The notes: a model not told the origin generated them from the sequence alone. A stretch of 64,000 nucleotides of DNA from Anaerolineae bacterium (GCA_022822545.1 JAJEBE010000005.1:1-64000); one strand, 5' to 3'. Shown: positions 8,729 to 17,641, counted from the first letter of the stretch. Made by a program: numbers and translations.

Positions 8729-9820
8729 ATGCTGATCAAACGCGCCGATAGCAAGCATTTTCTGTTGCCGCTTAGCCACCCGATGCGGGATGCCACTCAC
8801 GGTATTCACACCGAGTTTGAAGTCATTGTCGTCCGATTGGAAACCGACTGTGGCGTCATTGGTCACGGTTACACCTATACCATCGGTAAAGGCGGCGCAG
8901 CCATTCGCGCCTTAATTGATCGGGACCTTGCTCCGCTTTTGCTTGGCGCCGACGCCGAATGTATTGAAGCGATCTGGGAGCGGATGTGGCGTTGCCTGCA
9001 TTATGTTGGCCGCGGTGGGCTGGTGTCCTTCGCCATATCCGCGGTGGATATCGCTCTTTGGGATTTACGCGGACAGATTGAGGGAAGGCCCCTCTGGAAG
9101 CTGGTCGGTGGCCATTCCCCCCAAGTCCGCGCTTATGCTGGCGGTATTGACCTCCAGCTTGATCCCGACGAACTGGTTGAGCAAACACGCTGCAACTTGC
9201 AGAAGGGCTTTCGCGCGATAAAGATCAAGGTCGGGCGGGACAAGCTCTCGGAAGATGTAGCGCGGGTGCGGGCTGTGCGCGATTGCCTCGGCCCGGATGT
9301 CCCGCTCATGGTTGACGCCAATATGCGCTGGTCGGTCGAACAAGCGATCCGGGCGGCGCGAGCCTTCCGCGAATATGATGTATTCTGGTTCGAGGAGCCG
9401 ACGATACCGGACGACTATCAAGGCTTGGCGCGGATCGCGACTGAAGGCGGCTTGCCAATCGCTGCCGGCGAGAACTTGCATACCGTATATGAATTCCGCC
9501 ACTCGATCGACATCGGCAAGATCGCCTTTCCCGAGCCAGACGTGTCCAACATCGGCGGCATCACAAACTGGATGCGCGTGGCGACATTGGCCTACGCCCA
9601 TAATCTGCAAGTGACATCGCATGGGGTCCATGAGTTGCACCTGCATCTCTTGGCGGCCATACCCAACGCATCCATGCTTGAAGTACACAGTTTTGGCCTG
9701 GAGCGCTTCATCACGAACCCGCCACAGTTGAAAGATGGTTTTATGCGCGCGCCCGATACGCCCGGGCATGGTGTCAAATTTGACTGGGAGCAACTGCGAG
9801 AGTATGAAGTTCTGCACTAG
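8729..9820 (+). CDS. Enolase-superfamily enzyme, mandelate racemase type (sugar-acid dehydratase or cycloisomerase)
   Basis: From the ATG at 8729 (preceded by AGGGGG) the protein has 363 residues. The capping domain covers about 1-125 and the barrel the rest. Visible active-site residues are K165-x-K167 (AIKIKVG), metal ligands D196 (VDAN), E222 (FEEP) and E248 (AGEN), and the D271/H298 dyad (PDVSN, SHG). That set is complete for the mandelate racemase/muconate group, which dehydrates aldonic acids or cycloisomerises 3,6-anhydro-galactonate to 2-keto-3-deoxy-galactonate. Beside family-117-like glycosidases and a KduD-like dehydrogenase the cycloisomerase role is attractive but unproven; galactonate or similar dehydratase activity is the alternative. 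Confidence 0.85.
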   Translation: MLIKRADSKHFLLPLSHPMRDATHGIHTEFEVIVVRLETDCGVIGHGYTYTIGKGGAAIRALIDRDLAPLLLGADAECIEAIWERMWRCLHYVGRGGLVSFAISAVDIALWDLRGQIEGRPLWKLVGGHSPQVRAYAGGIDLQLDPDELVEQTRCNLQKGFRAIKIKVGRDKLSEDVARVRAVRDCLGPDVPLMVDANMRWSVEQAIRAARAFREYDVFWFEEPTIPDDYQGLARIATEGGLPIAAGENLHTVYEFRHSIDIGKIAFPEPDVSNIGGITNWMRVATLAYAHNLQVTSHGVHELHLHLLAAIPNASMLEVHSFGLERFITNPPQLKDGFMRAPDTPGHGVKFDWEQLREYEVLH

Positions 9821-9852
9821 ACTCTAATACAAAATCTGTTTTACGCGCCAAA

Positions 9853-9864
9853 ATTGTCAACAAT
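9853..9864. promoter_or_regulatory. GntR/FadR-type operator, site C
   Basis: ATTGTCAACAAT, identical to site B, lies upstream of the binding-protein gene and is followed by GGACAA and TTTACAAT, the latter containing the -35 box. Confidence 0.7.
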
Positions 9865-9870
9865 GGACAA

Positions 9871-9899
9871 TTTACAATGACGTTTGATTCTGTTAGTTT
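9871..9899 (+). promoter_or_regulatory. Promoter for the oligosaccharide-binding protein gene
   Basis: TTTACA (9871-9876), 17 bp and TAGTTT (9894-9899) form a plausible promoter just after operator site C. About 135 bases of leader follow before the ATG at 10038; I see no clear riboswitch in it. Confidence 0.5.
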
Positions 9900-10037
9900 A
9901 TGAGACGGGAAGCTGGGGAAGAATCAGTATTGCAGGGTTCCGCAGTGTTATACGCCGGTCTGAAAGGAGGCCACTTGATTAGCATCAAATCGAAGACAAA
10001 TTTCCTGCCGCGTTCAATCTTAGGGAGGCTATAAGCC

Positions 10038-12047
10038 ATGAAGCGAATTACTTTAATTACCTTGCTCCTTTTCACAATTGTCATGCTTTCGGGCGCAGCG
10101 CTGGCGCAAGACATGAGCGAAGGCGATCTTGTCTATCCATTCCAATACGGCGATCTCGACGCCTATACCGCCGCCACCGGCAATTCCATTGACATGTGGG
10201 GCGAATCGCCCATGCTAGCCGAACGCGTCGCCGCTGGTGAACTGCCGTCGATCGAAGAGCGTCTGCCCGCCCAGCCGGTCGTCGTTCAGCCGCTTGAGCA
10301 AATCGGCGAATATGGTGGCGAGCTGAAGGGACCTACAGCGCTGCCCAACTGTTGTGGCTGGGATGTCCTGGAGATGCGCCTGCAGAAGCTGCTTACCATT
10401 GACACTGACTTGACAACGATCATTCCGAACGTCGCGCAAGCTTACGAAGTTTCTGACGACCAGACGACCTTCACCTTCCATTTGCGTGAAGGCCACAAAT
10501 GGTCGGACGGCACGCCTTTCACCACAGAAGACTTCCGCTTCTACTTTGAGGACGTCCTTGGCAATACCGATCTCACGCCGTCTCCAGGCGGTCCCTGGGT
10601 CCTGGATGGCGAACTGCCGCAGATGGACATCATCGACGAGACCACCATCACCTTTTCCTATCCGGAACCACGCAACGGTCTGATCATTCAGCTCGGAAGC
10701 GAGGTTGGTCATCGCGGCTACCGTCCATCCCACTACTTCCAGCAGTACCACCTGGACTACAACGCGGATGCCAACGCGCTGGCGGAGGAACTGGGCTTTG
10801 AAGACTGGGTGCAGATGTTCAATGCCAAGATGAGCCCCTATAACTTCACCTGGAATCTTGGCTCGGAGACTGATCCCTATTCCCCAACGTTGAATACCTT
10901 CGTCTTTGTCAGTGAGGATGCCTTCGGCAATAAGCTCTACGAGCGCAATCCCTACTTCTTCAAGGTGGATACGGCCGGCAATCAGTTGCCCTACACCGAT
11001 ACCCTGCGCCGCCTGCTGGTCGAAGATGTTCAAGTGCAGGACTTGAAGGGCATCGCCGGTGAATACACCCACTTCGGCTGGGGCACGCTCGCCAGCTACC
11101 CCACTTACCGCGAAAACGAAGAAGCCGGCGGCTATCGCACCGCGCTGGCTGAATACAGCCGCGGCAACGAGTATGCGCTGGGCTTCAACTTCACCACCGA
11201 AAACCTGCCCTTGCGGGAGATCTTCTGGGATGTCCGCTTCCGTCAAGCCATGTCCGTCGCCATCAATCGCGACGAGATCAACGAACTTGTCTACTTCGGT
11301 CTTGCCAATCCGTCACAGAATTCCCTGGTGCCCTCCTCGAATTTCTATGAACCCTGGATGACCACCAACTATGCCCAATATGACCCGGACCTGGCAAACC
11401 AGCTTCTTGACGAAATGGGCTTGGACCAGCGCGATGCCGATGGTTTCCGTCTGCGCCCCGATGGCGAAACGCTATTTTTGAACTTCCAGGTCTACGTACC
11501 CGAAGACGCCTGGCGCCAGATCGGCGAGCTCATCGCGTCCTACTGGAACGAAGTCGGCGTCAAGACCCAGTACAAGCTCATCGGCGACAGCCTCTTCCGT
11601 GAACTGCGCAACAGCAATTCGCTTGACATCTCGGCCTGGGCAGCCGATATCCTAGATATCGGCGAAGTGGCGAGTAGTCTTGGCAACACCCGCGTTAGCT
11701 GGGGCAACCGCGCCTCCGGCATCCCCTGGCGCGATTGGCTGCTCAGCGACGGAGAAAATGGCGAAGAGCCGCCGCAGGAGATCAAGGATCTCTGGGAACT
11801 TGGCGAACAATTCCTGGACGCCACCTATGGCTCCGACGAATGGCGGGCCGCTGGTAAAGCGTTCTACAATGCCTCCTTCGGCGGTCTCTATATCATTGGC
11901 ACCATTCAGCGTCCACCGCAGCCCTTGCTCTTCAAGACGAACTTGAAGAACACGCCGCCGAATGACACGACCGGTCAATGGGCTTGGAGCTATCGTCAAT
12001 GGGTCATGTTCATGCCCGAGCAGTGGTACTTCGAGGGCGGTAGCTAA
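10038..12047 (+). CDS. ABC transporter substrate-binding protein, family 5
   Basis: This secreted protein of 669 residues has a type I signal peptide (hydrophobic 6-22, cleavage after ALA at 23) and no lipobox. The family-5 pattern is clear: YEVSDDQTTFTFHLREGHKWSDGTPFTTEDF near residues 135-170 and VRFRQAMSVAINRDEIN near 405-420. It is about 130 residues longer than peptide-binding members, as in oligosaccharide-binding relatives. The start follows GGGAGG by a good distance. The gene stands alone between operator site C and a strong hairpin terminator, which suits the high expression needed for a binding protein. Its partners are the permeases at 6327-8483 and the ATPases at 16565-18647. Confidence 0.92.
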   Translation: MKRITLITLLLFTIVMLSGAALAQDMSEGDLVYPFQYGDLDAYTAATGNSIDMWGESPMLAERVAAGELPSIEERLPAQPVVVQPLEQIGEYGGELKGPTALPNCCGWDVLEMRLQKLLTIDTDLTTIIPNVAQAYEVSDDQTTFTFHLREGHKWSDGTPFTTEDFRFYFEDVLGNTDLTPSPGGPWVLDGELPQMDIIDETTITFSYPEPRNGLIIQLGSEVGHRGYRPSHYFQQYHLDYNADANALAEELGFEDWVQMFNAKMSPYNFTWNLGSETDPYSPTLNTFVFVSEDAFGNKLYERNPYFFKVDTAGNQLPYTDTLRRLLVEDVQVQDLKGIAGEYTHFGWGTLASYPTYRENEEAGGYRTALAEYSRGNEYALGFNFTTENLPLREIFWDVRFRQAMSVAINRDEINELVYFGLANPSQNSLVPSSNFYEPWMTTNYAQYDPDLANQLLDEMGLDQRDADGFRLRPDGETLFLNFQVYVPEDAWRQIGELIASYWNEVGVKTQYKLIGDSLFRELRNSNSLDISAWAADILDIGEVASSLGNTRVSWGNRASGIPWRDWLLSDGENGEEPPQEIKDLWELGEQFLDATYGSDEWRAAGKAFYNASFGGLYIIGTIQRPPQPLLFKTNLKNTPPNDTTGQWAWSYRQWVMFMPEQWYFEGGS

Positions 12048-12071
12048 GCCGCCAAAAACATAGGCAAGTTT

Positions 12072-12101
12072 ATCGTGGTGTGGCCTGTGTCACACCACGA
12101 T
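12072..12101 (+). terminator. Hairpin terminator after the binding-protein gene
   Basis: An 11-bp perfect stem (12072-12082 with 12091-12101) with an 8-base loop is followed by GCTTTT. It may be partly read through into the glycosidase genes 20 bases downstream, since no separate promoter is obvious there. Confidence 0.75.
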
Positions 12102-12123
12102 GCTTTTGACGAAGGGATAGATT

Positions 12124-13209
12124 ATGCCCTTGAGCGCCGCCATGCAGCGTTTTCAGCGACCAGATCGGGATAACCCTTGGTACGCCAAGTTCAAGTACAG
12201 CCCCGTAACTGGTTTGGGATATGAGAAGGGTGTGGTGCGGCGCGACCCCAGCGCCATTCTGCGGATTAATGGCGAGTATTTTGTCTGGTATACCCGCGCC
12301 GCGCACCCTTGCCCGCCAGTGGGATTCGACCGTATGACAGACGCGCTGCCGGCCACGCCATGGGACTTGGCTGATGTCTGGTATGCCACCTCGGTCGATG
12401 GGCATAACTGGCAGGAACGCGGCCCAGCTATCGAGCGCGGCGGCAGTGGCGCGTATGACGAGCGTGGCGTGTTCACCGCGGATGTAATGCGGCATGCCGG
12501 GCGCTATTACATGGTCTACCAGGTAGCGCGCTCGCCCAATTATCGCAGCACGCCGGAATCCATCGCCATCGCCTGGGCGGATTCGCCACACGGTCCTTGG
12601 ACCAAGAGCCCCGCGCCTATCCTCGAGCCCGACCCCTCCGGCCTTGTCGACGAACAGAGCGACCCCGAAGACTGTATTGAGCGAGGCGCCTGGGACAGCC
12701 TGCAAGTTCACGATCCGGCGCTGATTTTCCGCGAGGGCAAATTCTGGCTCTACTACAAAGGCGAGGGCATCGGTTATCACCACATGGAGAGCAAATGGGG
12801 TGTGGCGCTTGCCGATTCGCCGCTCGGTCCCTACACAAAATCGCCCTTCAATCCCGTCACCAACAGCGGGCACGAGGTGGTGGTCTGGTCCTATGCGGGC
12901 GGTGTGGCGGGCTTGGTTAACCGCTGTGGACCGGAGAAAAACACCATCCAGTTCGCCGCCGATGGTATCAACTTCAAGGTGATGGCGCAGTTGGTAGTGC
13001 CGCCGCAAGCCGCTGGCCCATATCGCGTCGATGACGCGCAGAATACAGAGCCGTTGGCGCGTTTCCGCTGGGGCGTCAGCCATGTCATCCCGCAGAGCTC
13101 TCATCTCATCATGCAAGGTCGGGATCCGCTGGGGCTGGCTGGTATCGAGGAACCCTGGGATTTCCTCGTCCGCTGGGAAATCGATGACGAGCGCCGCACT
13201 TATATGTAA
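12124..13209 (+). CDS. Family-117-like glycosidase (tandem copy 1)
   Basis: This protein of 361 residues lacks a signal peptide. It shows RRDPSA, YFVWYTR, PWDLADVWYATS, YDERGVFTADVM, YYMVYQ, HDPALIF, KFWLYYKGEG, FNPVTNSGHE and GPEKNTIQFAADGINF. The block order is that of glycoside hydrolase family 117. It is much closer to the next gene than to the copies at 1-843 and 2578-3804, which points to a local duplication. The ATG at 12124 follows GAAGGG. It probably shares a transcript with the next glycosidase and the sulfatase. Cytoplasmic exo-glycosidase action is inferred. Confidence 0.82.
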   Translation: MPLSAAMQRFQRPDRDNPWYAKFKYSPVTGLGYEKGVVRRDPSAILRINGEYFVWYTRAAHPCPPVGFDRMTDALPATPWDLADVWYATSVDGHNWQERGPAIERGGSGAYDERGVFTADVMRHAGRYYMVYQVARSPNYRSTPESIAIAWADSPHGPWTKSPAPILEPDPSGLVDEQSDPEDCIERGAWDSLQVHDPALIFREGKFWLYYKGEGIGYHHMESKWGVALADSPLGPYTKSPFNPVTNSGHEVVVWSYAGGVAGLVNRCGPEKNTIQFAADGINFKVMAQLVVPPQAAGPYRVDDAQNTEPLARFRWGVSHVIPQSSHLIMQGRDPLGLAGIEEPWDFLVRWEIDDERRTYM

Positions 13210-13229
13210 TCGCTGTGAGAGGACTTCCC

Positions 13230-14312
13230 ATGCCAAGTACCGCCACGAAGCGTTTTCAGGGGCCTGACGAGGACAATCCCTGGTTCACAAGGTTTCGCTA
13301 CCAGCCTATTCAAGGCCTCGGCTACGAGCGTGGCATCGTCCGCCGCGATCCCAGTTGTGTCTTGCAAGTCGACGATCTCTACTATGTCTGGTATACCCGC
13401 GGCGCTCATGGCCGCCCGCCGGTGGGTCACGAGCGCGCCACCGACAGACTGCCCGCCATGCCCTGGGATCTCTGCGATGTTTGGTACGCTACGTCCAGCG
13501 ATGGCCATGCCTGGCAAGAACAGGGCCCAGCCGTCGAGCGCGGTCCGGCTGGCGCTTACGATGAACGCAGCGTCTTCACTCCGGATGTCCTGGAGCATGA
13601 TGGACATTTCTATCTGGTCTATCAAGTATCCGCTGCGCCTACCTGGCGCTGCACGCCGGAGTCGATAGCCATCGCCTGGGCTGATTCGCCGCAGGGTCCC
13701 TGGACCAAGAGTGCGGCGCCGGTAGTGGAGCCGGATCCTTCTGGCGAGGTCGACGAACGCGCGCATCCATTGGAAGCGACGGTCCAGGGAACCTTCGATA
13801 GTCTTCGCGTTCATGATCCCGCGCTGCTTTTCCGCGAGGGGCAGTATTGGCTCTACTACAAAGGTGAAGGCATCGGCCATAGCAACATGCATAGCAAGTG
13901 GGGCGTGGCCATCGCCGATGATCCGCTCGGACCTTATGAGAAGTCTCCGCTCAATCCCGTAACAAACAGCGGGCATGAAGTTATGGTCTGGAATTACGCC
14001 GGTGGCGTCGGCGCTTTGTTAACCCGCTGCGGTCCGGAAAAGAACACCATACAGTTCGCTGCCGACGGCATCAACTTTGATATTCAGTCAACCATTATCG
14101 CGCCGCCACAGGCTACCGGCGCTTTGCGCGTCGATGAGCGCGATAACGCCGAGCCTCTTTCCGGCTTGAGTTGGGGCCTTAGCCACGTGGCGACTTACAG
14201 CGCTCACAACGTCGTTCAGGGGCGTGACCCCCTCGGTTTGCTCGCCCATGACGAGCCTTGGGATTTCATCATCCGCTGGGAAAGCATCAGCCAGCGAAGA
14301 GGCTACAATTAG
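13230..14312 (+). CDS. Family-117-like glycosidase (tandem copy 2)
   Basis: The ATG at 13230 follows AGAGGA by six bases, giving 360 residues; a GTG at 13215 would place the ribosome site inside the gene. Motifs match the previous gene almost block for block: RRDPSC, YYVWYTRGAH, PWDLCDVWYATS, YDERSVFTPDVL, HDPALLF, YWLYYKGEGIG, LNPVTNSGHE, GPEKNTIQFAADGINF. The two differ most after about residue 290. The start is 20 bp past the previous stop and the sulfatase starts 27 bp after this one ends, so the three form an operon. Separate substrates for the two copies, for instance sulfated and desulfated ends, are possible. Confidence 0.82.
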   Translation: MPSTATKRFQGPDEDNPWFTRFRYQPIQGLGYERGIVRRDPSCVLQVDDLYYVWYTRGAHGRPPVGHERATDRLPAMPWDLCDVWYATSSDGHAWQEQGPAVERGPAGAYDERSVFTPDVLEHDGHFYLVYQVSAAPTWRCTPESIAIAWADSPQGPWTKSAAPVVEPDPSGEVDERAHPLEATVQGTFDSLRVHDPALLFREGQYWLYYKGEGIGHSNMHSKWGVAIADDPLGPYEKSPLNPVTNSGHEVMVWNYAGGVGALLTRCGPEKNTIQFAADGINFDIQSTIIAPPQATGALRVDERDNAEPLSGLSWGLSHVATYSAHNVVQGRDPLGLLAHDEPWDFIIRWESISQRRGYN

Positions 14313-14338
14313 CTGTCAGCGGCACATCGGGCGCGTCC

Positions 14339-15988
14339 ATGTCCAAGTCAGCGCCAAATGTTATCTTCATCATCACTGACGATCAGGGTTACGGTGATAT
14401 CGGCTACCATGGCAACCCGGTTTTGGAGACGCCGCATCTCGATCGGATGGCGCGCGAGAGCGCCCAGCTTGATGACCATCATCACGATCCTTTATGTTCG
14501 CCATCCCGGGCTGCGCTGCTCACCGGGCAATACGCCGCGCGCAACGGCGTCTCGCATGTCATCCACGGGCGGCACCTGCTGAGTCCGGACGCGCTCACCA
14601 TGGCCGATCATTTTTTCGCCGCCGGTTATCGCTGCGGCATGTTCGGCAAATGGCATCTCGGCGACAATTATCCTTTCGCCCCGCAATACCGAGGCTTTCA
14701 TGAAGCGCTCTGTCACCGGGGCGGCGGCGTCGGTGAATTGCCCGACTTCTGGGGCAATGACTACATCGACGACGTTTACTTCCGCAACGGCGAACCGGAA
14801 CAGTGTTATGGTTACTGCACCGATGTCTTCTTTGATGCCGCGCTCGACTTCATCGAATCACAGGCGGGATCTCCGTTTTTTGTCTACCTGGCGACCAACG
14901 CGATGCATTCACCCTTTATCGTGCCTGAGCGCTATGCCGCGCCCTACGCGGCAATGGGCATTCCGGACGACCGCGCCAACTTCTACGGCATGATCGACAA
15001 TTTCGACGAGAATCTGGGTCGGCTCTTCGCTTGCTTGAAGCGACATGAGCTTGATGAAAACACCATCGTCGTCTGCACCTCCGATCATGGCACGGCGGCC
15101 GGCTACGATCCGGCAAGCGGCGAGGGCTACAATGCCGGCATGCGCGGCAAGAAAGGTTCCCTCTACGATGGCGGCCATCGCGTCAACTTCTTTCTGCGCT
15201 GGCAGGGTACGCTCCCCGCCGAACGGGTGATTTCACAGTTGACCGCTCATATTGACATTCTGCCGACATTGCTCGATCTCTGCGATATTCAACCGGCTGC
15301 CGATGTCGAATTTGATGGTTTGAGCCTGGCGCCGCTCGTCCGCGGCGACGATGCGGCCTTGCCGGAGCGCTCCATCGTGATTCAACTGCAGCCGGATGAA
15401 CCGAAGAAGTGGCATCATACGGCCGTATTGAACGGTCGCTGGCGATTGATCAATGGCGACGAGCTCCACGACATCAAAAATGACCCGGCGCAAAATGATA
15501 ACGTATCGCCAGCCAACAGTCATATAGTGGCGGCGATCCAGCAAGAATATGATATTTGGTGGCGAGAAATGCAAAACGCCTTTGCTCAAGTCATCGCAAT
15601 ACCTGTCGGTACAGATCATGAGAATCCGGTGCTGCTCTCGGCGCGAGACTGGCATCCGACGCGGGGTCGCGTTCCATGGATGCAACGCTGGATTGATCGG
15701 CCGGAATTCTATGCCAACGGCTATTGGCTGATCGATGTTGTTAGAGCGGGCTGTTATGAATTTGAATTGCGAACGCACCCTATCGAGGCGGATCGATCGA
15801 TGGGCATTAATAGGGCGGTCCTGCGAATCGGTAAAGACGAGTATGCGCAGGCGATTAAACCTGGCGACAGCCTGACCGCATTCACGGTCGACCTTAGCGC
15901 CGGCGTGACCTCGATAAGCACCTCACTGTTTAACTTGGCGAACGGACGCGAACGTGGCGCTTACTATGTTTATGCGCGCAAGTTATAG
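14339..15988 (+). CDS. Type I sulfatase (formylglycine-dependent), no signal peptide
   Basis: This 549-residue protein opens with the metal-binding strand NVIFIITDDQGYGD and carries the sulfatase signature C53-SPSRAALLTGQ, whose Cys is converted to formylglycine in active enzymes. Later blocks FGKWHLGD, TSDHG and GKKGSLYDGGHRV supply the remaining metal and sulfate contacts. Residues beyond about 470 form a C-terminal part lacking known catalytic motifs. The ATG at 14339 is chosen because the family core begins four residues later; no secretion signal is present, unlike most polysaccharide sulfatases. Together with the cytoplasmic glycosidases it suggests desulfation after uptake. The enzyme needed to mature the Cys is not in this window. 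Confidence 0.9.
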   Translation: MSKSAPNVIFIITDDQGYGDIGYHGNPVLETPHLDRMARESAQLDDHHHDPLCSPSRAALLTGQYAARNGVSHVIHGRHLLSPDALTMADHFFAAGYRCGMFGKWHLGDNYPFAPQYRGFHEALCHRGGGVGELPDFWGNDYIDDVYFRNGEPEQCYGYCTDVFFDAALDFIESQAGSPFFVYLATNAMHSPFIVPERYAAPYAAMGIPDDRANFYGMIDNFDENLGRLFACLKRHELDENTIVVCTSDHGTAAGYDPASGEGYNAGMRGKKGSLYDGGHRVNFFLRWQGTLPAERVISQLTAHIDILPTLLDLCDIQPAADVEFDGLSLAPLVRGDDAALPERSIVIQLQPDEPKKWHHTAVLNGRWRLINGDELHDIKNDPAQNDNVSPANSHIVAAIQQEYDIWWREMQNAFAQVIAIPVGTDHENPVLLSARDWHPTRGRVPWMQRWIDRPEFYANGYWLIDVVRAGCYEFELRTHPIEADRSMGINRAVLRIGKDEYAQAIKPGDSLTAFTVDLSAGVTSISTSLFNLANGRERGAYYVYARKL

Positions 15989-16205
15989 CCGCTGCCGGGA
16001 GCCAATATTCTGGCATTGAAGCGATCTGATGTCTTGATCACGCGACTTTGCAGCATGGAGGTCTATCGCCGGGACCGAGTTACCGGTTTGGGCTGGGGCT
16101 CCTGCCCGAGCCGGGCCGCCGCGGCCTGCCGCTAAGAAAGGAACTGCTGGCACTGTTACCGCGGACTATGTTGAAATATGGGCGATACTCGTGCTGGGGC
16201 AAGTA
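15989..16205. other. Intergenic gap between convergent sulfatase and transporter genes
   Basis: About 217 bases lie between two gene ends. I see short GC-rich inverted repeats but no convincing terminator with a T-run, no promoter and no gene. Confidence 0.5.
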
Positions 16206-16565
16206 TCAAGTGCGGGCGCGCTGCTGCCAGTTTTCGCGTATGGTCGCCAATTGCGCCAACATTTGCTGGCGCGTCCACTCGTCCTCGAAAAAGCGACAGT
16301 GCTTGAAGAAGCGGACCAGGTCGTCAAACCGCGCCATCAACTCGACATGTGTGACATTGGCCCTGGCCGAGCGGAAGAGTCGCTTGGGCCGGGGGTTGGC
16401 AAGCCAATCCGGCGGCGGCTCGCCCGTTTCGAGGATGTGTTCGCTCGCCTTGAAATAGCGGGTGATGGCTGAGGAAGCGGCTCGCTGCGTCGACCAGACG
16501 ATTACGCCGGCCACTGCCGCCGCGCCGGCCAGCGCCGCCAGAATGAAGAGAAGCAGAAGGTCCAT
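16206..16565 (-). CDS. Small single-pass membrane protein, unknown function
   Basis: This 119-residue protein is not recognised. It has one N-terminal membrane helix (about residues 2-25, [20 protein letters not shown]) followed by a soluble part rich in Arg, Phe and Trp with a helical C-terminus. Its ATG overlaps the stop codon of the upstream ABC ATPase gene (TAATG), so translation is coupled, and it is the last gene of the ATPase operon. It may associate with the importer, but there is no direct evidence. The longer reading to 16691 would run inside the ATPase gene and is unlikely. Confidence 0.65.
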   Translation of the reverse strand: MDLLLLFILAALAGAAAVAGVIVWSTQRAASSAITRYFKASEHILETGEPPPDWLANPRPKRLFRSARANVTHVELMARFDDLVRFFKHCRFFEDEWTRQQMLAQLATIRENWQQRART

Positions 16566-17641
16566 TAGCGCGCGTCTTCCACGCCGCGCAGCTCGAGTTC
16601 GTCGGCGAAGTGACAGGCAGCAAAATGCCCGGGCGCCACCTCTTTCCACTCGGGCGCCTCGCGCTTGCAAAGCTCTTGCGCGTAACGGCAACGGGGATGG
16701 AAATAACAGCCCGAGGGCGGATCCGCGGGATTAGCGACCTCGCCGGGCAAGATGATTCGATCCATCTTGATCTCAGGATCGGTGGTTGGCACGGCCGACA
16801 GCAGGGCTTCAGTATAGGGGTGTTTGGGATTGGTAAAGAGCGAATCGGTATCGGTCAATTCGACCAGTTGGCCGACGTACATCACGCCGACACGATCGGA
16901 GATATGCTCCACAACCGACAGATCGTGAGCGATGAAAAGAAAGGTCAGGTTGAACTCCGACTGCAGATCTTCCAGCAGATTAAGAATCTGGGCCTGAATA
17001 GATACATCCAACGCTGAAACCGCTTCGTCGCAGACGATCAAGCGCGGATTGGGCGCAAGCGAACGGGCGATGCCAATGCGCTGTCGCTGCCCGCCGGAGA
17101 AGGCATGCGGGTAGCGGTTAAGGTGCTGGATATCCAGGCCCACGACGGTCATCAACTCGCGCACGCGATCTTGAATGTCGCGGTTAGCCTTCAGCAATTT
17201 GTTGTTGCGGATCGGCTCGGCGATGATATCCAGCACGGACATCCGCGGATCGAGCGATGAGTATGGATCTTGGAATATCATGTGAAAGTACTTGCGCACA
17301 TCGCGCAATTCGCGCTTGGGGAGGGCGGCGATATCCACGAGTTCTCCAGCGGGCAGGCGGAAGAAAATCTGCCCGCTCGTCGGCGAAATGGCGCGCACGA
17401 TACAGCGGCCAAGCGTGGTTTTGCCACTGCCTGATTCGCCGACCAGGCCAAAAGTTTCGCCTTCGCGGATTGTGAAGCTGACGTCATCGACCGCTTTGAC
17501 ATGTCCTTTGACCGCTCGAAAGAGTCCTTTCTCGATTGGAAAATACTTCTTGAGATTTCGTACCTCAAGCATCACATCGTCCGATTCTTGGCGGGCGGGG
17601 GGCTGCGCCTCTAGCTTGGCATCAGGCATATTGCGGTTCAC
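16565..17641 (-). CDS. ABC transporter ATP-binding protein, OppF/DppF type
   Basis: This cytoplasmic ATPase has 358 residues. It shows the Walker [14 protein letters not shown], the signature [15 protein letters not shown], the Walker [13 protein letters not shown], and the C-terminal oligopeptide-transporter extension with four cysteines (CYFHPRC, ELC, AAC), a known iron-sulfur-type feature of the group. It overlaps the end of its partner ATPase by 20 bp. An internal start at Met5 would reduce the overlap. The gene set opp-ATPases is 7 kb from the permeases but shares their operator type. Confidence 0.92.
   Translation of the reverse strand: MNRNMPDAKLEAQPPARQESDDVMLEVRNLKKYFPIEKGLFRAVKGHVKAVDDVSFTIREGETFGLVGESGSGKTTLGRCIVRAISPTSGQIFFRLPAGELVDIAALPKRELRDVRKYFHMIFQDPYSSLDPRMSVLDIIAEPIRNNKLLKANRDIQDRVRELMTVVGLDIQHLNRYPHAFSGGQRQRIGIARSLAPNPRLIVCDEAVSALDVSIQAQILNLLEDLQSEFNLTFLFIAHDLSVVEHISDRVGVMYVGQLVELTDTDSLFTNPKHPYTEALLSAVPTTDPEIKMDRIILPGEVANPADPPSGCYFHPRCRYAQELCKREAPEWKEVAPGHFAACHFADELELRGVEDAR

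Noticed and set aside
9900..10037. Possible riboswitch in the long leader of the binding-protein gene
   Set aside because: No conserved purine, glycine or other riboswitch core could be recognised and no terminator-like alternative hairpin is present.
10215..11246. Minus-strand open frame inside the binding-protein gene
   Set aside because: The plus-strand gene has a signal peptide and family-5 motifs throughout; the reverse frame has none.
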